Source: Rs1 sp034111875
GTDB lineage: Bacteria; Pseudomonadota; Gammaproteobacteria; Pseudomonadales; Balneatricaceae
NCBI GenBank assembly: GCA_034111875.1
Contig: JAWUWK010000027.1
Location: 1-18,155 of the forward strand
Direction of reading: 5' to 3'
DNA length: 18,155 nt
This document shows, one piece after another, positions 1-6,633 of the stretch; positions within the stretch are counted from its first letter, which is position 1; the number at the start of each line of letters is the position of its first letter. A model generated the notes under the pieces. It searched no databases, was not told the origin of the DNA, and saw only the letters and a program-made list of their open reading frames with translations. Position numbers and translations under genes: made by a program.

Positions 1-19
1 AACGGTACGAAAAAGTACG

Positions 20-53
20 CTAAGGATTTAAAACCTTCTCTTAAATCGATTAG
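20..53. repeat. Palindromic repeat, left copy
   Basis: Imperfect stem-loop. CTAA (20-23) and GATTTAA (25-31) pair with TTAAATC (41-47) and TTAG (50-53) around the loop AACCTTCTC. It resembles the palindrome at 3970-4013: both contain TAAAACCTTC, then TCTTAAA, then GATTAG in the same order, with 8 extra bases in the right copy. The two copies bracket the IS66-containing accessory stretch. Chance similarity in AT-rich DNA is possible. Confidence 0.4.
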
Positions 54-141
54 TAGATGAATCCGTCTATTAATACCCAGAACTCGATATAAAGACACAA
101 TTTGAGCTTATATATCCATGTCTCTAATATTTTTATATATC

Positions 142-166
142 GTAAGCGACCTTAAATCGACATCTT
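142..166 (+). repeat. IS66 left terminal inverted repeat
   Basis: Begins GTAAGCGACC. It pairs with 2629-2653, with mismatches at repeat positions 9, 10, 13, 14 and 19 over 25 bases. It lies 57 nt before the tnpA start, so the IS promoter should lie in 167-215. Confidence 0.8.
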
Positions 167-222
167 AGCAAGCGTTATCAATTCTGGCACACTTCCTAAT
201 TACTTATAAATAGGAGAGCTGC

Positions 223-546
223 ATGAATTCAATCACCGAAATACCCTCGCCGCGTGTTAACTGGCAACAACATCTCGACATTTGGAAAAAATCTGACTTG
301 TCAGCCCCTAAATATTGTCAGGCTAATAACTTGGTCTATCATTGCTTTGCTTACTGGCGCAAAAAGCTAGCAGCATTAGAGGGAGCCGAACCACACTCGC
401 CTTCCTTATCCAGTGGATTTATCCAAGTCGCTTACCCTGCCACACAGATTGATTCTTTACAGCTAACATTGCCTAATGGTATGTCGATTGAAGGGATCAG
501 TGAGGGCAATATCAACCTAGGGCGTCAACTGTTGGATGTGTTGTGA
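223..546 (+). CDS. tnpA: IS66 accessory protein TnpA
   Basis: A 107-residue first-gene product of IS66 elements, needed with TnpB for transposition; its biochemical role is not well defined and a DNA-binding function is usually assumed. The N-terminal half has the family pattern: a W-x2-H helix, then KYCQANNLVYHCFAYWRKKL (about residues 30-49), which matches the usual 'yCrehgLsyhrFaYWrrkL' helix-turn-helix-like segment. The C-terminal third is a weaker 'LTLPNG' strand region, also typical. The start is set by a good Shine-Dalgarno (AGGAGAG at about 212-218) six bases before the ATG. The stop TGA overlaps the tnpB start (TGATG), so the two are translationally coupled. The gene looks intact. 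Confidence 0.88.
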   Translation: MNSITEIPSPRVNWQQHLDIWKKSDLSAPKYCQANNLVYHCFAYWRKKLAALEGAEPHSPSLSSGFIQVAYPATQIDSLQLTLPNGMSIEGISEGNINLGRQLLDVL

Positions 547-911
547 TGGCGCGCCATTTTCGTCCTTGCGGTAATAGCGTAGCAATCTTTCTCTATCGTG
601 ACCCCGTTGATTTTCGAAAACAAAGCGCGGGCTTGGCCGCTATTGTTGAGCAGGAGTTAGACCGTAACCCTTTTGATGGAGGTTTATACGCCTTCACCAA
701 TCGTCAACGTAACAAAATCAAATGCTTGTACTGGGAGAACAATGGCTTTGTCTTGTATTACAAATCCCTCGCCGAAGAAAAATTTCATTGGCCCAGTCGT
801 GAAGAAAAGCTAGTGTCGCTCAACGTACAGCAGATAAATTGGCTGCTTGATGGTTATAATATTAACGCGATGAAAGCCCATAAAAAACTCTATTACGAAT
901 CAGTTTTTTAG
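546..911 (+). CDS. tnpB: IS66 accessory protein TnpB
   Basis: About 121 residues, the usual length for the IS66 Orf2 family. Landmarks are the LYRDPVDFRK segment near the N-terminus, NPFDGGLYAFTNRQRNKIK in the middle, then LYWENNGFVLYYKSLAEEKF followed by HWP, all characteristic of the family. It is an accessory factor required with TnpA by the TnpC transposase; mechanism unknown. The ATG at 546 overlaps the tnpA stop by one base. A GTG at 543 is in frame directly upstream and could be used instead, adding one residue. The reading frame is uninterrupted. The gap to the tnpC remnant is short and contains the damaged tnpC start. Confidence 0.88.
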   Translation: MARHFRPCGNSVAIFLYRDPVDFRKQSAGLAAIVEQELDRNPFDGGLYAFTNRQRNKIKCLYWENNGFVLYYKSLAEEKFHWPSREEKLVSLNVQQINWLLDGYNINAMKAHKKLYYESVF

Positions 912-948
912 CGTACTTTAGGCGCTTTTTTGCGATAATATCAGCCTG

Positions 949-1061
949 ATAAAAGCACCCTATTTGAACAGTTTAATCAACGATTACAGAGCCTTAAGCT
1001 CTGCACAATTATTGGCGCTGCTCGCAGAAAAGGACACGCAACTGACCCAAAGTGAACGCCA
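949..1061 (+). pseudogene. tnpC: Detached, out-of-frame 5' end of tnpC
   Basis: Frame 1 here reads I-K-A-P-Y-L-N-S-L and continues through S-S-A-Q-L-L-A-L-L-A-E-K-D to T-Q-L-T-Q-S-E-R-H, which is the usual N-terminus of IS66 TnpC leading into its coiled coil. The expected initiator is ATA at 949-951 where family members have ATG. This frame must join the main tnpC frame, which restarts at about 1062. The join fits loss of one T in CATT(T)GCG near 1062, and without that base the frame ends at TAG shortly after. Reading the two segments as one original gene is an inference from the seamless protein continuation. Confidence 0.7.
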
Positions 1062-2615
1062 TTGCGTAATGTTCAAGACACGCTAGAAAGTACCCAAGGC
1101 TCCCTCCAGCATAACCAAAGCCAGCTGCAAAATCGAGATCAGCAAGTTAGCGACCAAACAAAATATATTCGTTTGCTAGAAGAGTACCTGCGCTTAGCTA
1201 ACGCTCAGAAATTTGGTGCCAGCAGTGAAAAACTAGCGTATCAAATTTCATTATTTGACGAAGCGGAGCTAGCGGTCGCACTCGATGAGTTAGAGGATCA
1301 GTTGCCCGATGAAGATCTGCTAAAGCCGCGTGTCGTCAAAACACGCCGACGGGGTTTTTCTCCAGATCTAAAGCGGATACGCATTGAGCTATTGTTATCA
1401 CAACAAGAACGGATGGGTGCGCAGAGCACCTTTTTCACCAAGACGAAAGAAGAACTAGAATATATACCCGCCAAGCTCCATGTATTGGAGTACTGGCAAG
1501 AAAAAGCGGTTTTCAGTCAAGAGGACGGCAGCGATAAGCTAGTCGCAGCACAACGCCCGAATCACCCGTTAGGTAAATGTTTTGCCAGTCTCTCTTTATT
1601 GGCCTACATCATCGTGGCCAAATACGCCGATGGGATGCCCCTCTATCGTTTAGAGAGCATCATCAAGCGCAGCGGCGCTGAATTAAACCGTAGTACCATG
1701 GCTCAATGGATCATACGCCTCGATCTTGTCTTCAAACCTTTGCTTGAACGGATTCGAACGCTTCAAAACAGTGGCGATTACCTACAAGCCGATGAGACCC
1801 GCCTACAAGTATTGAAAGAGCCTGGAAAAACAGCCCAGTCAGATAAATGGATGTGGGTCATACGCGGCGGTCCGCCAGGAAAACCGTCGGTGTTATTCGA
1901 TTATGATCCCTCCCGTGCGGGGGCTGTTGCCGAACGTCTGCTGGATGGATTCAGTGGGGTATTACAAGCCGATGGGTACAGCGGTTATTCTCAAGTCTAC
2001 AAAAAAGACACGGTCACCCGCATTGGTTGTATGGATCACGCACGTCGTAAGTTCATAGAAGCTATTAAAGCAGCTGAGCCCGCAAAAGGTGAAAAACGCA
2101 AAGGCCAGCCGAGCGAGGCGGATGTTGCCTTGAGCAAAATACGTCAACTCTATCGCATTGAAACGGGTATTAAAGACCAGGATAACCATCAGCGATACAA
2201 CACGCGCCAAGCGTTGGCGGTTCCAATTTTAGAGTCGTTAAAAATATGGCTTGAAAAAAACATTGGTAAGGTACTCAAGGGTAGCCACACTTTTAAAGCG
2301 ATGCAATATATGCTCAACCAGTGGCCCTATTTGGTTGATTATTGCGCCGATGGTAAGCTGAATATTAGCAATGCGCTTGCTGAAAATGCTATTCGGCCTT
2401 TTGCTATCGGTCGCAAAGCATGGCTCTTTGCCGATACTCCACATGGCGCAAGAGCAAGCGCCACCTGTTACTCTTTGATCGAGACCGCCAAGGCTAATGG
2501 CATAGATCCATATGCCTACATTAAATATATACTCGATCGTATCGCCGATGCGGACACACCAGAAAAACTGGATGCACTGTTGCCTTGGAACACACCTTTG
2601 GCAAGAATTAAATAA
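1062..2615 (+). CDS. tnpC: IS66 transposase TnpC, main frame (5' end damaged)
   Basis: DDE transposase of IS66, 517 codons from a TTG at 1062. It has a glutamine-rich coiled coil (about residues 1-45), then a segment where most IS66 transposases have a Cys zinc finger; here no CxxC pairs are present, as in some subgroups. The catalytic core has D244 (in LQADETR), D304 (in LQADGYSGY) and E441 (in NALAENAIRPFAIGRK), with an insertion between the second D and the E. The C-terminal DPYAYIKYIL segment is the usual IS66 C-terminal domain. All three acidic residues are kept, but the natural start has become ATA and a one-base frameshift separates the first ~37 codons. The TTG has only a weak AGTGA ahead of it. 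Active transposase is therefore unlikely unless it is made from this internal start. Confidence 0.85.
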   Translation: MRNVQDTLESTQGSLQHNQSQLQNRDQQVSDQTKYIRLLEEYLRLANAQKFGASSEKLAYQISLFDEAELAVALDELEDQLPDEDLLKPRVVKTRRRGFSPDLKRIRIELLLSQQERMGAQSTFFTKTKEELEYIPAKLHVLEYWQEKAVFSQEDGSDKLVAAQRPNHPLGKCFASLSLLAYIIVAKYADGMPLYRLESIIKRSGAELNRSTMAQWIIRLDLVFKPLLERIRTLQNSGDYLQADETRLQVLKEPGKTAQSDKWMWVIRGGPPGKPSVLFDYDPSRAGAVAERLLDGFSGVLQADGYSGYSQVYKKDTVTRIGCMDHARRKFIEAIKAAEPAKGEKRKGQPSEADVALSKIRQLYRIETGIKDQDNHQRYNTRQALAVPILESLKIWLEKNIGKVLKGSHTFKAMQYMLNQWPYLVDYCADGKLNISNALAENAIRPFAIGRKAWLFADTPHGARASATCYSLIETAKANGIDPYAYIKYILDRIADADTPEKLDALLPWNTPLARIK

Positions 2616-2628
2616 AGTCACTAGGGTC

Positions 2629-2653
2629 AAGATGCCGATAGAACATCGCTTAC
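2629..2653 (-). repeat. IS66 right terminal inverted repeat
   Basis: Read on the minus strand it begins GTAAGCGATG and matches the left end at 20 of 25 positions. It begins 13 nt after the tnpC stop codon, the expected compact arrangement. Confidence 0.8.
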
Positions 2654-3139
2654 CTTTGAATTATCCCCTCCTCGTTTTCTTTGTATCCAAATATTTTTCT
2701 GAAAAATTAGTTGCCTTAATTTTCCTAGGTTTAAGCTCTTCAATATGGGGTCTGTACGTAATACGTGAAATTTGTTGTCACATCTCTTATAGGTTATTAA
2801 TTTCACGGTTTTTGGGTATAAATAAGGCGAAAACTACTCAATATTTACCTAATATCGCTAGAAACGGAGAGTTTGGTCTTCGATTTTAATGATATTATCA
2901 AAAATCCCAAGCTTATTAACAATAAGCGTGTAGAGACACCACCTAGGCACAATAAAAACATCGTTAAGACCAAGTGCTTAATCAATATAGATTTATAGCA
3001 ATATACGGAAAAAAATTCCGAGCGATTTCCTCTCCAAATAATCCTTGTGACAACAAATTACACGTATTACATACAATCCCCGAGCTCTCAGTGTATTTTT
3101 ATTAATTTTAAGTTCATAATATCACTGGAGGAAATTATT
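2654..3139. other. Non-coding stretch between IS66 and the small acidic gene
   Basis: No convincing gene. A frame open from the IS end to 2889 has no ribosome-binding site and no recognisable protein character. The stretch holds a perfect 7-bp hairpin, GCTTATT-AAC-AATAAGC (2911-2927), with no T-run after it, and a weaker one, CGGAA-AAAAA-TTCCG (3006-3020). The promoter of the gene at 3140 should lie between about 3045 and 3115; a TTGTGA-like and TACAAT-like pair is present, but the spacing is poor. Confidence 0.5.
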
Positions 3140-3445
3140 ATGGACCTATACACTATCAAATCTGATGTTTCTCGCGGAACGATCACACAATGTAAGATAG
3201 AGCATGTCGAAGACCACTACACACTAAGCCTCTGCTCTGCCACAGGTGAGTGGATGGAGCTAACACGAGCGCGGGGCAGTACTCGCTATTTTAAAACTGT
3301 AAATTCTGCCTTATTGTTTGCGACTGAGTGTGGTTTCAATGAAGTGACGCTCTTAGAACCAGATCCAGAGCCAACCTCCGATCCGGAGCCAACCTCCGAT
3401 CCAGAACCAAACTCAGATGCGGAACCTTGGTTTCCAGCGGGTTAA
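3140..3445 (+). CDS. Small unrecognised protein with DPEPTS-repeat acidic tail
   Basis: 101 residues; function not recognised. The start at 3140 is chosen over upstream codons in the same frame because GGAGG (about 3127-3131) lies nine bases ahead of the ATG. Residues 1 to about 75 look like a compact folded domain, MDLYTIKSD followed by alternating strands, a GEWMELTRARGSTRYFKT segment and a helix SALLFATECGF. The tail is an 18-bp tandem repeat encoding DPEPTS, DPEPTS, DPEPNS and DAEP before a hydrophobic WFPAG end. No signal peptide or membrane segment is visible, so it is probably cytosolic. Short Vibrio and Shewanella proteins of this general look are sometimes labelled plasmid RepB, but I cannot confirm that relation. 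The strong ribosome-binding site and coherent domain argue for a real gene. Confidence 0.7.
   Translation: MDLYTIKSDVSRGTITQCKIEHVEDHYTLSLCSATGEWMELTRARGSTRYFKTVNSALLFATECGFNEVTLLEPDPEPTSDPEPTSDPEPNSDAEPWFPAG
3362..3427 (+). repeat. 18-bp in-frame tandem repeat
   Basis: Three 18-bp units (3362-3379, 3380-3397, 3398-3415) starting GATCCAGAGCC or close variants, plus a partial fourth (3416-3427). Units 1 and 2 differ by one base; the third has more changes. They encode the DPEPTS acidic tail of the small protein, so the copy number could vary without shifting the frame. Confidence 0.85.
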
Positions 3446-3508
3446 TCATCGAAAATATTAGGGGCCAGCTTCTTGAATTAGGGCGAAGTTGTTTCGGCGC
3501 ACTATAAA

Positions 3509-3847
3509 TTGAATAGAATGGAACAGAAAATGCGCACGGGTGATAATTCTAACAAGGAGCTTTGGAAACAATATGACTGGCAGTTTCACCAGTCATTGAT
3601 CAAAGCCTGTGGATCCAAGAACTTATTGGCTATCCATGATATTGTTTACAAAAAATATCTTCGTTACCAAATGCAAATAGTGACTTTTCGTGGAGACAGT
3701 GCGGCGGGTGAACACAAAAAATTATTTGAAGCCGTGTTAAACAGGGACATTATCAGTGCTGAAAAAATTTTACGCCAGCATATCGAAGAAGGACTTAAAC
3801 ATAGTCTTGAAAAATTCCAAGAGTATACGACTATCAGACCTTTTTAA
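3509..3847 (+). pseudogene. GntR-family regulator remnant, FCD domain only
   Basis: 112 codons from a TTG with no clear ribosome-binding site. The sequence matches the C-terminal part of FadR-type GntR regulators (FCD ligand-binding domain): D23 and H27 in YDWQFHQ, the ACGSKNLL turn, YKKYLRYQ, H69 in GEHKKLFEAVLNRD and H91 in RQHIEEG. These Asp and His residues are the family's metal/ligand ligands. A complete regulator is about 230 residues and begins with a winged helix-turn-helix. That part and the first FCD helix are absent, and the frame is closed by TAG at 3479. The remnant could not bind operator DNA by itself. Truncation by past insertion or deletion is the simplest reading; a free-standing FCD protein is a less likely alternative. 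Confidence 0.7.
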
Positions 3848-3857
3848 GGATAACTAA

Positions 3858-3888
3858 CCAGAGCAACACTGACTCACAGTTGCGCTGG
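3858..3888 (+). terminator. Possible terminator hairpin after the GntR remnant
   Basis: CCAG-A-GCAAC (3858-3867) pairs with GTTGC-G-CTGG (3879-3888) through nine pairs and one A/G mismatch, with an 11-nt loop. A run of six T is at 3905-3910, 16 nt after the stem, which is too far for a standard intrinsic terminator. A small CTAA/TTAG stem lies directly before that T-run. Confidence 0.35.
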
Positions 3889-3969
3889 CATCTAAAACCG
3901 TTAGTTTTTTAATCTATATAGAAAACCCCAGTGATCAGTAATCTTCAAACACCGCTTAGATGGACTAAC

Positions 3970-4013
3970 TTAATCTAAAACCTTCAAGTCGTTTCTTAAA
4001 GGGATTAGATTAA
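3970..4013. repeat. Palindromic repeat, right copy
   Basis: A 44-nt stem-loop. The 19-nt arm starting TTAATCTAA matches the reverse complement of the 19-nt arm ending TTAGATTAA at 16 positions, with a TCGTTT loop. The outer 9 pairs are perfect. It shares ordered blocks with 20-53. There is no T-run, so it is not an obvious terminator. Confidence 0.65.
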
Positions 4014-4038
4014 TAGCGCCTAAGTGCCATTTGATTAT

Positions 4039-4088
4039 CAATAACCTCGATCATAGGCAAAACATCCCAAGGGTTATTGTTGGCCTAT
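4039..4088. repeat. Two crossing inverted repeats
   Basis: CAATAACC (4039-4046) pairs perfectly with GGTTATTG (4072-4079). ATAGGC (4053-4058) pairs perfectly with GCCTAT (4083-4088). The arms interleave, so the two helices would compete or form a strained pseudoknot in RNA. Significance unknown; each arm is short enough to occur by chance. Confidence 0.4.
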
Positions 4089-4335
4089 TAAAAACCTAAG
4101 CGTTTGCCTCAGATTGCAGCGCTTTGACTCTAATTCAACAGGCAAAACTTCATTCGTGCTTGAGTTTAACCAATTTAATTTTTTAGAGCGTTTATACGAG
4201 CCATAAAGCACGCCAAAAAGCCCTAGTAAAGGCTGTAATATTCACAGACAGAGATGGCATTAGCCTTCACTTCGAGCTAAAATGCCTGCCCAATTATAGC
4301 GACTGTTTAACTCAAGAATTAGGTGTCACGCGCAT

Positions 4336-6633
4336 ATGAGCACAGCAACTCAAAAGATCGAATTATTAGCCCCCGGTGGCGATGTAGAAGCCATTAAAGC
4401 AGCGATTGTCGCTGGAGCCACGGCGGTCTATTGCGGACTCGATACCTTTAATGCGCGTAATCGAGCGGCCAATTTATCATTTGATCAGCTTACGGGGATA
4501 TTGCGTCTTGCTCACAAGTATAATTGCGAGGTTTTCCTCACCTTGAACGTGGTTATTCTCGAGCAGGAAATGGCGGGGTTATTTAAGCTTTTAAATAAGT
4601 TAGTTAACACTCGTATAGATGGCATTATTGTCCAAGATTTGGGGCTATTCAACTTAGTAAAAAAACATTTTCCGACCTTAGACATCCATGCGTCTACCCA
4701 GTTAACAACGCATAATCCAGGGCAAATTTTATTTTTAAAACAAGCCGGTGCATCGCGGGTCAATCTATCCCGCGAACTCAATCTGCCTGAGATCAAATCA
4801 TTAACCGCCCTCGCCCATCAACACCAAGTATTAACCGAAGTGTTTGTGCACGGCTCTTTATGTATTGCTTTCTCCGGTCAATGTTATTCGAGCTCGGTCA
4901 GCGTCGGTAACTCAGGCAACCGTGGTCGCTGCAGCCAAGCGTGCCGAGATGAATATGTGCCCGGCAAAACCGGTAATAAATTCCCACTCAATTTAAAAGA
5001 TAATTCAGCATATTTTGACCTGCCTCAATTGGTCGAAGCGGGTGTCGACTCATTAAAAATCGAGGGCCGTATTAAAGGCGCTCACTACGTCTACACTGTA
5101 GTCGATAGTTGGCGACAAAATATTAATCAGTTTATTGAAACCGGTAAGCTGCGCGAAGATGATTCTAATTTACATAAAGTTTTTAACCGTGATTTCACTA
5201 ACTCTTTCTTAACCGGTCATTTAAGCAAGGATATGTTTATTGATAATCCTCGCGACCACAGTGTGACACATGCAGTTGCAAGCAGTAGTGCCATTTCGGT
5301 GGTGCAAATTCAAGACGTGACACAAACTCTTTATACCGATAAGCAAGCGTTGGGGGCCACTCTTGAAGACAAGATTCAGTACCTCAGTATTGCCAAACAA
5401 AATATTACACTTAAGTTTTCGGGTGAGTTAAACCAGCCCCTGACGGTCACTGTTATCATCGAAGAAAATGCAAAAAATAGCCATCTGCCGTTTATTGCAA
5501 CCTCGAGCTCGACCCTGATCCAATCTGAAAAATCGCCATTAGATCTAACCACATTTGAAAAGCGCTTTAAGATTTTCAATAATTCAGATTATATTATTGA
5601 GCGTTTTGATGTCAGTGAAATGGCCGCGGGACTGAGTATTCCTTTTAAACAATTAACCGTTCTAAAAAACCAAGTGGCTTACTATCTAAACGACGATAGT
5701 GAAGTCATCACCGCTGTAGATTTGCCTAAATTAGTCTCTCAACCTAAGCTTGTGAATAATCAGCCAGGCAATAAACCTACCTTGTCTATCCTGATCAGCG
5801 ATGAAAAAGATTTTTATCTCGCCGATGCAACGCAGGCTGATGTCTACTTTAAACTGCCTGAAAGCTATAAAAAAGAATCACCCAAGTACAGCGATATATT
5901 GCAGGCTAACCCTAAACTAATTCCATGGTTCCCCGCGGTATTAATTGGCAAAGACTACCTAGAGGCGGTAAATATTCTTCACAAAGTTAAGCCTGCTAAA
6001 ATTGTCAGTAACAATACCGGCATCGCTTATGTGGCAAATCAAATGGGTATTGAATGGATTGCGGGGCCGTTTTTAAACACCACTAACTCTTATGCACTCA
6101 TGACCTTAAAAGAAGAATTGAACTGTGCCGGCGCTTTTATTTCTAATGAAATCAATCAGCTGCAAATAAAAAATCTTGCGCGTCCTGAAAATTTTAAAAT
6201 GATATACAGTATTTACCACCCTATTATGATGATGGTTAGCCGCCAGTGCTTCTTTCAACAAACAGTGGGCTGCAAGAAACCGACGATTGAAGATGGTTGT
6301 ATGCTCAAATGTACTAAAGCCACAACCATTACCAATGTCAAAGGCGTGTCCTTTGCAGTTGACAAACAAAAAGGTGGCTATCCGAGTATCTATAACCATG
6401 AGCAATTTTTAAATTTAGAGATTATCAACGATTTAGAACATGTCTTTGATGAGTTCTTTATTGACCTTACAGATATTGGCAGTGGCTCTAAAGAAAAGTT
6501 AGATAAGTTGATGTTACTCCAACATTTTGAAAATACACTCAGTACTGATAATGCGATAAATATTGATGCTCAGGCGCATATTAACAACTTAGTCAGCATT
6601 AAAACCAACGCCCAGTACACTCAAGGGTTATGA
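4336..6633 (+). CDS. U32-family protein with two tandem modules (RlhA/UbiU-like)
   Basis: 765 residues, longer than single-module U32 proteins (about 300-450) and than E. coli RlhA (about 650). Residues 7-260 form a clear U32 module: IELLAPGGD start, HASTQL at 118-123, LSREL at 144-148, VHGSLC, and cysteines C176, C183, C199 and C203 in a pattern known to hold 4Fe-4S clusters in UbiU. The segment NRGRCSQACR closely resembles RlhA. Residues ~590-680 echo this module (ISNEINQLQIKNL, then YHPIMMMVSRQC), with C638, C646, C655 and C659, like UbiV. Despite the 'peptidase' name, characterised relatives hydroxylate rRNA (RlhA), tRNA (TrhP) or a ubiquinone precursor (UbiU/UbiV). The substrate here cannot be told. 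The start fits because the conserved domain begins at residue 7. No signal peptide; cytosolic. It overlaps the next gene by 4 nt. Confidence 0.85.
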   Translation: MSTATQKIELLAPGGDVEAIKAAIVAGATAVYCGLDTFNARNRAANLSFDQLTGILRLAHKYNCEVFLTLNVVILEQEMAGLFKLLNKLVNTRIDGIIVQDLGLFNLVKKHFPTLDIHASTQLTTHNPGQILFLKQAGASRVNLSRELNLPEIKSLTALAHQHQVLTEVFVHGSLCIAFSGQCYSSSVSVGNSGNRGRCSQACRDEYVPGKTGNKFPLNLKDNSAYFDLPQLVEAGVDSLKIEGRIKGAHYVYTVVDSWRQNINQFIETGKLREDDSNLHKVFNRDFTNSFLTGHLSKDMFIDNPRDHSVTHAVASSSAISVVQIQDVTQTLYTDKQALGATLEDKIQYLSIAKQNITLKFSGELNQPLTVTVIIEENAKNSHLPFIATSSSTLIQSEKSPLDLTTFEKRFKIFNNSDYIIERFDVSEMAAGLSIPFKQLTVLKNQVAYYLNDDSEVITAVDLPKLVSQPKLVNNQPGNKPTLSILISDEKDFYLADATQADVYFKLPESYKKESPKYSDILQANPKLIPWFPAVLIGKDYLEAVNILHKVKPAKIVSNNTGIAYVANQMGIEWIAGPFLNTTNSYALMTLKEELNCAGAFISNEINQLQIKNLARPENFKMIYSIYHPIMMMVSRQCFFQQTVGCKKPTIEDGCMLKCTKATTITNVKGVSFAVDKQKGGYPSIYNHEQFLNLEIINDLEHVFDEFFIDLTDIGSGSKEKLDKLMLLQHFENTLSTDNAINIDAQAHINNLVSIKTNAQYTQGL

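Larger units (their letters stand above)
142..2653 (+). mobile_element. IS66-family insertion sequence, both ends present, transposase gene damaged
   Basis: A 2512-bp element with the classic IS66 layout tnpA-tnpB-tnpC on one strand. The ends start GTAAGCGA on the left and, reverse-complemented, GTAAGCGA on the right; 20 of the first 25 positions match. IS66 members normally create an 8-bp target duplication, but the flanks TATATATC (134-141) and CTTTGAAT (2654-2661) do not match. Together with the tnpC lesions this suggests an old copy, or one whose flank was rearranged. Membership is certain from the three gene products; exact ends rest on the repeat match. Confidence 0.9.
3848..4335. other. 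Non-coding stretch rich in inverted repeats, upstream of the U32 gene
   Basis: No gene recognised in 488 nt. It contains a hairpin after the GntR remnant (3858-3888), the right copy of the palindromic repeat (3970-4013) and two crossing inverted repeats (4039-4088). The promoter of the U32 gene should be in its last 150 nt, but no clear -35/-10 pair stands out. The U32 start is preceded by AGGTG about 12 nt before the ATG. Confidence 0.6.

Noticed and set aside
1050..1070. Programmed frameshift to express tnpC
   Set aside because: No slippery heptamer or following stem is visible, and the start codon is also lost; decay explains both.
1962..2630. Antisense open frames over tnpC
   Set aside because: They lie opposite conserved DDE transposase codons and show no protein family character.
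2632..2889. Open frame running out of the IS66 right end into the flank, with hydrophobic content
   Set aside because: No ribosome-binding site, starts inside the terminal repeat, no recognisable domain; AT-rich DNA translates to such residues by chance.
3006..3020. CGGAA-A5-TTCCG hairpin
   Set aside because: Only five pairs with an A-run loop and no T-run; not enough to call a terminator.
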